Source: Candidatus Saccharibacteria bacterium UBA1944 (GTDB taxonomy: Bacteria; Patescibacteriota; Saccharimonadia; Saccharimonadales; Saccharimonadaceae). From it: DNA of 24,587 nt. This document shows positions 14,710 to 20,564 of this stretch, piece after piece (the first letter of the stretch is position 1; each line of letters opens with the position of its first letter). Under the pieces are notes generated by a model that was not told where the DNA came from, did not search any database, and saw nothing but the letters and a program-made list of their open reading frames with translations. The position numbers were made by a program, and so were the translations under genes. The DNA lies in assembly GCA_002336935.1 (NCBI GenBank), contig DDEW01000009.1:1-24587 (forward strand), read 5' to 3'.

Positions 14710-15216
14710 ATCAATACATCAATCCGCATAAACGAAGCGATTCGAGCTAACGAGCTTCGTGTTATTGGTTCAAGCGGTGAGCAGCTTGGCATCATGTCGC
14801 GACAAGAGGCGCTCAAGGTTGCTGAAGAGGCCGGAGTTGACTTGGTAGAAATATCACCCAATGCCGACCCACCTGTGGCTAAAGTCGTCGACTGGGGCAA
14901 ATACCAGTATCAGAAGATGAAGGAGCAGCAAAAGAATCGTCGCTCTAATAAAGCGACTGAGCTGAAACAAATGCGTTTTGGTCTAAAGATCGGTGCTAAC
15001 GACCTCGAGATAAAGTTACGTAAAATTCGCGAATTCCTTGCAGATGGGCATAAGGTCAAAATCCTTATATTCTACCGAGGACGTGAAATGGCTCATAAAG
15101 AGCTAGGTTACGAGCTTATCGATAGAGTTGTTGCCCTTTTAGAAGAAGTTGCGATTCTCGAGCAAAAACCTCAGATGGCTGGTCGCAATCTGAGTATAGT
15201 AATAAGGAGTAAGTAA
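14710..15216 (+). CDS. infC: translation initiation factor IF-3, AUC start codon
   Basis: A 168-residue IF3, which binds the 30S subunit, proofreads the start codon and initiator tRNA, and blocks premature 50S joining. From the ATC at 14710 the protein reads NTSIRINEAIRANELRVIG, the normal IF3 N-domain opening. The linker helix follows, then the C-domain (KQMRFGLKIGANDLEIKLRKI, FYRGREMAHKELG). Starting at the first ATG (14794) would cut off about 28 residues of the N-domain. A good ribosome-binding site sits before the ATC. In E. coli infC starts with AUU, and IF3 represses its own synthesis through that rare codon; the same logic is likely here. It overlaps rpmI by one base (TAATG). Confidence 0.93.
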   Translation: MNTSIRINEAIRANELRVIGSSGEQLGIMSRQEALKVAEEAGVDLVEISPNADPPVAKVVDWGKYQYQKMKEQQKNRRSNKATELKQMRFGLKIGANDLEIKLRKIREFLADGHKVKILIFYRGREMAHKELGYELIDRVVALLEEVAILEQKPQMAGRNLSIVIRSK

Positions 15217-15410
15217 TGCCAAAAATGAAGACCCACAAGGGCACTGCTAAGCGCATTAAGCTAACCAGTACAGGCAAGCTCACGCGTCGACGCGCCTTCG
15301 GCAATCACATGCTTTCAAAGAAAAGCAAAAGCCGAAAACGAAATATCAATACCACTGCTATCGTTAAGGGTAGTATGGCAAAAAACGTTAAACGAGCCTT
15401 AGGAGTTTAA
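15216..15410 (+). CDS. rpmI: 50S ribosomal protein bL35
   Basis: A 64-residue basic protein of the large subunit. The family pattern PKMKTHKGTAKRIKLTSTGK at the N-terminus and the Lys/Arg-rich middle are intact. Length matches the family. ATG overlaps the infC stop, with AAGGAG upstream, and rplT follows after 3 bases. This is the conserved infC-rpmI-rplT order. Confidence 0.96.
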   Translation: MPKMKTHKGTAKRIKLTSTGKLTRRRAFGNHMLSKKSKSRKRNINTTAIVKGSMAKNVKRALGV

Positions 15411-15413
15411 ACT

Positions 15414-15761
15414 ATGCGAGTAAAGAGAGGTGTCCCTGCACACGCACGCCATAAGAAAGTGCTCAAAGCTGCCAAAGGCATGCAACATAACCGAACTCGT
15501 AGCTTTCGCCTAGCGAAGCAGGCTGTTGTCCGCGCGCTTCAATATGCTTATCGTGACCGACGCAATCGCAAGCGAGATTTGCGTAGTCTTTGGATAACAC
15601 GAATTAATGCGGCTGCACGTGAGAACGGCACCACCTATGGCAAGCTTATCGCAAGCCTAAAGAGCTCTGGAGTTGAGCTCGATCGAAAGGTACTTGCAGA
15701 GATTGCAGTCAATGACCCTAAAGCCTTTAGTGCCATTGTTAAAGCTGTTACAAAAGACTAA
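15414..15761 (+). CDS. rplT: 50S ribosomal protein bL20
   Basis: A 115-residue early-assembly 23S rRNA-binding protein. It opens MRVKRGVPAHARHKKVLKAAKGM, shortened here to its key part ARHKKVLKAAKG, and continues with the long basic helix (YAYRDRRNRKRDLRSLWI). The C-terminal globular domain carries the conserved LKSSGVELDRKVLAEIA. Length is normal. In other bacteria L20 represses this operon by binding its leader; I see no obvious leader structure that would show this. A strong terminator follows. Confidence 0.97.
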   Translation: MRVKRGVPAHARHKKVLKAAKGMQHNRTRSFRLAKQAVVRALQYAYRDRRNRKRDLRSLWITRINAAARENGTTYGKLIASLKSSGVELDRKVLAEIAVNDPKAFSAIVKAVTKD

Positions 15762-15774
15762 TCATCCGGTAATT

Positions 15775-15816
15775 GCTTACAAAAAAGCCTGCGTTGACGC
15801 AGGCTTTTTTGTAAGC
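15775..15816. terminator. bidirectional terminator between rplT and RNase P RNA
   Basis: Perfect 19-bp arms with a 4-nt loop (TTGA). The GCCTGCG / CGCAGGC core is flanked by AAAAAA and TTTTTT. It serves the plus-strand ribosomal operon and the minus-strand RNase P RNA, whose 3' end it touches. Confidence 0.88.
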
Positions 15817-16163
15817 AGCTAATCTGTAAGCCGGGTTCTGTCGAGGATAATCATCTATCTAGACTATGCATTACTGCGTAGTTCAAGCGGATAGCGGCTA
15901 ACGCGAGCGGACCGCTCATTTTGCGCTAACCTCCTTGCAGCCGACAGGGTTTACCTCTCTCCCGTGTCACCACGGTCGACTGTGAGCTCTTACCTCACTC
16001 CTTTCACCCTTACCATAAATGACCTCAGCGGCCATACAGGCGGTATCGTTTCTGTGGCACTTTCCCTAGAGTCGCCTCCGGTTGCCGTTAGCAACTGTCG
16101 CGTCCTATGCTGCCCGGACTTTCCTCCCGCGCATCCGCGGGCGATTATCCAATTAACTGCCTT
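15813..16163 (-). ncRNA. rnpB: RNase P RNA, bacterial type A-like
   Basis: About 350 nt, the catalytic RNA that trims tRNA 5' ends. Minus-strand landmarks are GAGGAAAGTCCGGGC near the 5' end (P4 5' strand, CR I), AGGGAAAGTGCCACAGAAA, GTAAACCCTGTCGG and GACAGAACCCGGCTTACAG near the 3' end (P4 3' strand). The two ends pair as P1 (AAGGCAGTTAAT with ATTAGCTGCTT). Ends are approximate. Confidence 0.95.
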
Positions 16164-16167
16164 CCTT

Positions 16168-16173
16168 ATTATA
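16168..16173 (-). promoter_or_regulatory. rnpB -10 box
   Basis: Perfect TATAAT on the minus strand, 5-6 bases before the mature RNA end. The -35 (GCTTAA, 16191-16196, 17-bp spacing) is weak. Confidence 0.55.
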
Positions 16174-16203
16174 CCTCATTGGCATGAAGGTTAAGCACTC
16201 AAT

Positions 16204-16280
16204 TGGTCGGGATGACAAGACTTGAACTTGCGACCTCACGGCCCCCAGCCGTGCGCGCTACCAGGCTGCGCCACATCCCG
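16204..16280 (-). tRNA. tRNA-Pro (anticodon GGG)
   Basis: A 77-nt cloverleaf on the minus strand. Acceptor CGGGATG / CATCCCG with encoded ACCA; D-stem GCGC / GCGC; anticodon arm CACGG-CTGGGGG-CCGTG, anticodon GGG; T-arm GCAAG-TTCAAGT-CTTGT. It carries the C1-G72 and A73 expected of bacterial tRNA-Pro. It begins 11 nt after the 6S-like RNA and may be cotranscribed with it. Confidence 0.96.
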
Positions 16281-16287
16281 AATGACA

Positions 16288-16435
16288 TAAAAGTCCCAGT
16301 ATCGTCGACGCTTGACATTCCCCGCATAAATGCAGAGTGGGTCTTCTCACACCGCTCCCACGGGAGCGATAAATATTGAAGTCCCTTGTCTATGATGTTA
16401 GGAAAATCATACACGCCTAGATATTTCTGGGACTA
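16288..16435 (-). ncRNA. structured RNA, 6S-like
   Basis: Minus strand, about 148 nt. A perfect -10 (TATAAT) lies 7 nt before AGTCCCAG (16427-16434), which pairs with CTGGGACT (16292-16299) at the other end, then TTTTATG. A further TATC/GATA pairing continues the closing helix. Inside are small hairpins (TATGAT / ATCATA) and a terminal stem CGCTCC-CGTG-GGAGCG. A closing stem, open middle and terminal stem in a short independent transcript is the 6S RNA plan. Sequence alone does not prove the family; SRP RNA seems excluded, since its GGAAGCAG-type apical loop is absent. Confidence 0.45.
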
Positions 16436-16440
16436 TTCCT

Positions 16441-16467
16441 ATTATACTCTTTTTTTACTTTACGCAA
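16441..16467 (-). promoter_or_regulatory. promoter of the 6S-like RNA / tRNA-Pro unit
   Basis: Minus-strand TATAAT (16441-16446) with TTGCGT (16462-16467) 15 bp upstream. The -35 lies at the end of the site-2 protease gene. Confidence 0.5.
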
Positions 16468-17146
16468 TACCGAAGAGTCTAGCAAAAACGGTAATACAAG
16501 CGCCAATAATTGCCACCATAAGTTTACCAATTAGACCCTGAGCAAGTAGCACTATAATAAACACCACCACGATACCCTGGCGCTCTACAGCCTCCATGCC
16601 TCTGCGAACAAAATCTGGTGCAAGTGCATAGAGTAGCCTTGATCCATCAAGGGGTGGAATCGGTAACATATTGAATGCAAAGAACCCGAGATTCACAAGT
16701 ATTGTTTGTATAAGGATAAACGATATGTCTACTCCCGCCATTTCAAACCGCAATGATGCAAGTGCCTGTGCTGCCTGTGAATCAACAACAAAAAGCGCAC
16801 CAAAAGCGATGAAAGCGATGATGAGATTAGTGAATGGGCCGGCGAGACCTACAAGTGCCCAGCCCCACTCGCCATAACGAACTCTTGCAGGGTTAAACGG
16901 TACGGGCTTTGCACCACCAAATATGGGCGTGTACGTTCCCGTTAGCATATTTGTGATGACAATAAGAAGCGGTAGTCCAATCGTCAAAAACGGATCGATG
17001 TGTTTAACTGGGTTGAGAGTAAGCCTTCCCAGCATCTTTGCCGTATCATCACCAAGCCAAAAAGCCATTAATCCATGCATAACTTCGTGAAGAATCATCG
17101 ATACCAAAATTACTCCGAGTACGACCAGTAAGTATGCAATGTCCAT
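16460..17146 (-). CDS. site-2 protease family (M50) membrane metalloprotease
   Basis: A 228-residue intramembrane zinc protease. HEVMH at 20-24 lies in the first membrane helix and supplies two zinc ligands and the catalytic Glu. NMLPIPPLDG at 159-168 supplies the third ligand (Asp167). About five or six hydrophobic segments are visible. No PDZ domain is present, so it belongs to the short group. Such proteases cut membrane-bound anti-sigma factors or signal-peptide remnants; the substrate here is unknown. The ATG has no Shine-Dalgarno sequence and lies 6 nt after an extended -10 box (17153-17161), so the mRNA should be leaderless. It is divergent from rpmB. Confidence 0.88.
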   Translation of the reverse strand: MDIAYLLVVLGVILVSMILHEVMHGLMAFWLGDDTAKMLGRLTLNPVKHIDPFLTIGLPLLIVITNMLTGTYTPIFGGAKPVPFNPARVRYGEWGWALVGLAGPFTNLIIAFIAFGALFVVDSQAAQALASLRFEMAGVDISFILIQTILVNLGFFAFNMLPIPPLDGSRLLYALAPDFVRRGMEAVERQGIVVVFIIVLLAQGLIGKLMVAIIGACITVFARLFGIA

Positions 17147-17152
17147 TTCTTA

Positions 17153-17161
17153 ATTATATCA
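17153..17161 (-). promoter_or_regulatory. extended -10 promoter of the site-2 protease, leaderless
   Basis: Minus-strand TGATATAAT with a perfect -10 hexamer, 6 nt from the ATG at 17146. Confidence 0.65.
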
Positions 17162-17170
17162 TGCTCACCC

Positions 17171-17199
17171 TTGACGTATTACCCCTTATAGCGTATACT
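17171..17199 (+). promoter_or_regulatory. rpmB promoter
   Basis: TTGACG (17171-17176), a 17-bp spacer and TATACT (17194-17199). Confidence 0.75.
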
Positions 17200-17237
17200 G
17201 GAACAGATTGTTAAATAGTAAGTGAAAGTAATAAGAT

Positions 17238-17441
17238 ATGGCAGCACGCTGTGAACTCACCGGTAAAGGTAAACAATTTGGCCACAATGTTAGTTTCTCT
17301 TTGCGTCGCACAAAACGGGTTTTTAAGCCTAACCTACAGAAAAAAACTTTTGTTGTAGATGGCCAAAAGGTTACCATGACCCTTTCAACCCAAGCAATTC
17401 GCACGTTAAAGAAAAAAGGCATTCTTGCCACTAGTAAATAG
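17238..17441 (+). CDS. rpmB: 50S ribosomal protein bL28
   Basis: A 67-residue large-subunit protein. It opens AARCELTGKGKQFGHNVSFS and continues RRTKRVFKPNLQKKTF, the family pattern, with the usual basic C-terminus. It has only the early part of a zinc motif (a single Cys), so it is a zinc-free type. Monocistronic, between its own promoter and a strong terminator. The Shine-Dalgarno sequence is weak (AAGTGAAAG). Confidence 0.95.
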   Translation: MAARCELTGKGKQFGHNVSFSLRRTKRVFKPNLQKKTFVVDGQKVTMTLSTQAIRTLKKKGILATSK

Positions 17442-17450
17442 TACACCACC

Positions 17451-17483
17451 AAAAATAACCCCGGGTAACCCGGGGTTATTTTT
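17451..17483. terminator. bidirectional terminator between rpmB and the MBL gene
   Basis: Perfect 15-bp arms (AAAAATAACCCCGGG and complement) with loop TAA. A- and T-runs on both sides serve both convergent units. Confidence 0.88.
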
Positions 17484-17499
17484 ATATATCCAATTCAGG

Positions 17500-18135
17500 T
17501 TATGTGCGTGCAACCTGAAATACGGTGAGGACCTGGGGTAATCCAGCCGCAGACTTCAGCTTCAAACGCTGCACCTGCTCCACCGGAGCCCCCAACTCTT
17601 TGATAAATGCATCAATTGAATCTTGGGGTACTTCGTATGCAAGGGCCACATCTGCATAGTGAACCGGCACGACTACTTTTGGTTCAATTTGGCGCACAAT
17701 AGCAGCCGCACTTGTTGCGTCGAGAGTGTATCCATTTCCTCCTATCGGCAACACGAGCATATCTACGATGCCGATTGCCTCAAGTTGCTCATCAGTCAGC
17801 TTTGGGGCTATATTGCCAAGCACTGCGAGGCGAATGTCTCCACACTCAAGTCGATAAATGGTGGAGAGTTTTTCTGAATCGGGAGTATCAATATGCCGAG
17901 TAGCTGCTGTACCACGGATTGTAAAATCGCCCACTTCATATTCACCAGGACTGTCAATAATAATTCGAGCATCCGAGTTCTCGACGCGGAAACGAGACTC
18001 TGTTGCTAGCTCTACTTCATCTTTTGTTTTTATATCTTTTTGGCCAACCACTGAAAGCTTTGGATCAATCACCAAGGTCGCCTTTTTACTGGTAAGAACT
18101 AGCCCGTTACCGCCCTTATACTCTAACTCAAACAT
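17500..18135 (-). CDS. MBL-fold protein with degenerate active site
   Basis: A 211-residue protein resembling the Lactamase_B_3/COG2220 group of metallo-beta-lactamase folds. The N-terminal GNGLVLTSKKATLVIDP and the C-terminal LPIGGNGYTLDATSAAAIV and VVVPVHY match the scaffold. The zinc motif HxHxDH is absent: the stretch where it should lie reads ESRFRVENSDARIIIDSPGEYEVGD, shortened to IIDSPGEYEVGD here, and the next ligand site reads LGNI. It may bind no metal and act as a structural or regulatory protein. Last gene of the thrS operon, 23 bases after the HTH gene. GAGGAGG lies rather far (11 nt) from the ATG. Function unknown. Confidence 0.7.
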   Translation of the reverse strand: MFELEYKGGNGLVLTSKKATLVIDPKLSVVGQKDIKTKDEVELATESRFRVENSDARIIIDSPGEYEVGDFTIRGTAATRHIDTPDSEKLSTIYRLECGDIRLAVLGNIAPKLTDEQLEAIGIVDMLVLPIGGNGYTLDATSAAAIVRQIEPKVVVPVHYADVALAYEVPQDSIDAFIKELGAPVEQVQRLKLKSAAGLPQVLTVFQVART

Positions 18136-18158
18136 ATAATACTACGCCTCCTCTACTG

Positions 18159-18749
18159 TCATTTCAGAATGTTGTCAGAATCCATCAAAACTAGATGCTT
18201 ATTTGTTAGTATAGCAGTTATAAACTTGTCTCGCACGCTTAAGCGGTAATAAAACTCATCATACGATAATACGCTGTACGTCACCTCGCGTCCCTCAGAC
18301 TTTTCTATCGCGGCTATAGCCGACTTAACTTTTACAGGCGAGAGGTCGCCTACAAGCAACAGGTCAACGCGGCTTGCCGACCCTTTAACTAAGAACCCGG
18401 CCGCAACTGCTAGCCGCAGTCCCGATAGACGCTTGACGACAGCTTGCCACTCTGGAACAGTGCTTTTATCACGCGCGGGAGTTGTTTTCGCGCTAACATC
18501 GGAAAAAATTGATCGAAATGACCCATAATATTCGTATTGTTGATTTACTTCATAGTACAGCTTGTTATCCGCACTATCACTAGTAATAATGCCCACTTCT
18601 AGCATATTCGCTAGCTCACGGCGAACAGAGTTAATTTGCTCATCAATAAGGCGAGTAATCTCACGTACATAAAAAGCCTTACCCGGATTGTTCAAAAAGA
18701 GATGCAGCAATTTTACTCGAGTTTTTGAACCAAATAATGCGTCAATCAT
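18159..18749 (-). CDS. winged-helix / nucleotidyltransferase-like transcriptional regulator
   Basis: A 196-residue two-domain protein. Residues 1-70 form an ArsR-like winged helix (FGSKTRVKLLHLFLNNPGKAF, here FGSKTRVKLLHLF; then YVREITRLI and EVGIITSD). Residues 110-190 resemble a small minimal nucleotidyltransferase domain (LVKGSASRVDLLLVGD, SYDEFYYRLSVRDKF). The G-S/D-x-D pair is only partly kept (GSASRVDLLLVGD), so catalysis is doubtful. It lies 27 bases after miaA and before the MBL gene in the same direction. Targets unknown. Confidence 0.65.
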   Translation of the reverse strand: MIDALFGSKTRVKLLHLFLNNPGKAFYVREITRLIDEQINSVRRELANMLEVGIITSDSADNKLYYEVNQQYEYYGSFRSIFSDVSAKTTPARDKSTVPEWQAVVKRLSGLRLAVAAGFLVKGSASRVDLLLVGDLSPVKVKSAIAAIEKSEGREVTYSVLSYDEFYYRLSVRDKFITAILTNKHLVLMDSDNILK

Positions 18750-18776
18750 ATCCCCTGCTTTCTAGGCTATATGGTA

Positions 18777-19646
18777 TCACGAATTGTTCATTTTTGCGAG
18801 TTGTCGAGCAACATAGGTATACACTTCATCGTTAGACCCCCACCATATGTCACTATTCCTCCGCAACCAAGTCAGTTGACGCTTTGCAAGTCTCCAGTCA
18901 AGTACGCAGAACTGAGACTTTAGTTCTTCCATGGTCAAATTTCCCTCAAGGTAGTGGTGGATAAGGGGGTAAATATTACCTGTCATGGCCTCATTATCCC
19001 AACCGTACTTATCTGCTACAATCTGTGCCTCGCTGATCGTGCAATCAGCTACAATTTCTTCGGCACGTGCCGTAATCCGCTCTCGCAGTATTTCTTTTTC
19101 TGTTGCTATTCCTACAACTATTGTATTATCAATCGGCTTCACCCGTCTCTTTTGAGGCTGGCCGTCCCTCAGTATTGCATTTATGACATAGCGCTTATTC
19201 TTGTTGTTTTCTGGTAATGATATGTTGTGTTCATTACAATATTTATATAATTCTTGTAGCGTCATGTTATCTACGAATCGCTTCAACCTATCGTTTGTTT
19301 TTGGAAACGTAAAGTCATAGATGACAGTATCGACATATAGCCCAGTGCCCCCTACCAAAATTGGTAACCTGCCTCGCAGGCGAATTTCATTTATTTTTTT
19401 TGTTGCGTATTTCTTAAAGTCAACCGTCGTGAAACGCTGACCTGGAGTAACTAAATCAATACCCCAGTGAGGTACTCCATCGCGTTCTTGCATGGATGGC
19501 TTGGCCGTACCAATATCAAGTCCTTTGTAAATAGCACGTGAATCGGCGGAAATAATTTCACCATTAAACTGCTTGGCTATACGAACAGCTAATGCGGTCT
19601 TGCCGCTAGCGGTTGGTCCAACAATTACCAAAAGTGGTAGCGACAT
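18777..19646 (-). CDS. miaA: tRNA dimethylallyltransferase
   Basis: A 289-residue enzyme that adds a dimethylallyl group to A37 of tRNAs reading UNN codons. Walker-like P-loop GPTASGKT lies at 10-17 from the chosen start. Then DSRAIYKGLDIGTAKP (family DSxQxY-DIGTAKP region), LVGGTGLY and the C-terminal RQLTWLR. The reading frame opens with GTG at 19658, but that codon sits inside the ribosome-binding site GGTGGAG. The ATG at 19646 has it at 6 nt and overlaps the previous stop by one base (TAATG). Normal length. Confidence 0.94.
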   Translation of the reverse strand: MSLPLLVIVGPTASGKTALAVRIAKQFNGEIISADSRAIYKGLDIGTAKPSMQERDGVPHWGIDLVTPGQRFTTVDFKKYATKKINEIRLRGRLPILVGGTGLYVDTVIYDFTFPKTNDRLKRFVDNMTLQELYKYCNEHNISLPENNKNKRYVINAILRDGQPQKRRVKPIDNTIVVGIATEKEILRERITARAEEIVADCTISEAQIVADKYGWDNEAMTGNIYPLIHHYLEGNLTMEELKSQFCVLDWRLAKRQLTWLRRNSDIWWGSNDEVYTYVARQLAKMNNS

Positions 19647-19957
19647 TATGGGCTCCACCGAATTTGTAAAAAGTTGTCAACAACATTGTCTGAGCAGCTA
19701 ACGCCTTCTTGTAACAAAATCGCAGCTTGAGCTTCGCGCCCCCCAGGGTATCCGCTCGCAAGACCGCCAAACCGATTGACAAGGCGGTGCCACGGAAGCT
19801 CTGGATTACCATAGTGCGCCATACCCCCAACTATGCGTGCCGCGCTGGCATGGCCAGCAAGGCCTGCTAAGTCACCATACGTCGTCACCCGCCCTTCAGG
19901 AACTTTGCCCATCAATGCTTCAACTTTTCGCCGAAAATCTCTACCTGGTTGCGGCAT
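19646..19957 (-). CDS. alkyltransferase-like (ATL) DNA-binding protein, MGMT family
   Basis: A 103-residue protein matching the C-terminal domain of O6-methylguanine-DNA methyltransferase. The DNA-binding helix is at VPEGRVTTYGDLAGLAG and ARIVGGMAHYG. The active-site PCHR motif is PWHR (about residues 55-58), with Trp for the reactive Cys. It therefore cannot take up alkyl groups. Proteins of this type bind O6-alkylguanine and hand the lesion to nucleotide excision repair. It overlaps the HAD gene by 17 nt and miaA by 1 nt, so it is translated with them. Confidence 0.88.
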   Translation of the reverse strand: MPQPGRDFRRKVEALMGKVPEGRVTTYGDLAGLAGHASAARIVGGMAHYGNPELPWHRLVNRFGGLASGYPGGREAQAAILLQEGVSCSDNVVDNFLQIRWSP

Positions 19958-20564
19958 GCTGAATTTCCTCGTATACTGCGCGCATTCCTACGCACCGTAC
20001 CATATTCTTTGGCATCTGCTCAGCTTGATTCCATGGGTTATCTCCATACACCACCACACCTTCTACGCCAGACCGCAGTACGTCTTCGCCATGAAAAAGA
20101 TGGTCATCAACAAGAACATGGGCTCCTAGGTCGCGACATACTGCCCCCTTTGTGCGTCGTAAGTGACGATTGTTTCCAGATGCATACATATTGGTATGTT
20201 CTACTGTCGAGAAGATGCCGGAAAAATACTTCTCCAACATTGCTACGGTCTCAGCTTCCTGGTAGCTTTGCCGTCCCGTCACGACATGTAGCTCATGTCC
20301 CAGTCTGTGAAGTCGATATATATACTCAATTGTCTCGTCAGAGGGCATGATATCAGCCAACAAACCCGATCGAAGTATTCTATCAACGCGTCGCATAGCC
20401 TGTTCTGGTGAAGCTGCTTGCCAATAGTCATCAGCGTAGAAATCCTCAAGGGGCACCGTTGTGCTGTAGATGCGGTTGTACTCGGTCAAGAGCACGGTGG
20501 AAGTATCCACAAGAACATCATCGCAATCAAAAGCCAGAGTAAGCTTTCTTTCTCGTTTACTCAT
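19941..20564 (-). CDS. HAD-superfamily hydrolase, 5'-nucleotidase-like
   Basis: A 207-residue HAD phosphatase. Motif I, FDCDDVLVD, is near the start (nucleophile Asp13, acid Asp15). Motif II is the Thr of VVTGR. The C-terminal Lys and Asp pair appears as RTKGAVCRDLG followed by VLVDDH. A helical cap of about 80 residues follows motif I. It resembles the 5'(3')-deoxyribonucleotidase/NagD-like group; the substrate is not certain. The ATG at 20564 overlaps the thrS stop by 8 nt (ATGAGTAA). A TTG five codons upstream is possible but less likely. Confidence 0.75.
   Translation of the reverse strand: MSKRERKLTLAFDCDDVLVDTSTVLLTEYNRIYSTTVPLEDFYADDYWQAASPEQAMRRVDRILRSGLLADIMPSDETIEYIYRLHRLGHELHVVTGRQSYQEAETVAMLEKYFSGIFSTVEHTNMYASGNNRHLRRTKGAVCRDLGAHVLVDDHLFHGEDVLRSGVEGVVVYGDNPWNQAEQMPKNMVRCVGMRAVYEEIQHAATR

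Noticed and set aside
16199..16414. 71-residue minus-strand frame
   Set aside because: It covers tRNA-Pro and the 6S-like RNA; its C-terminus is translated tRNA.
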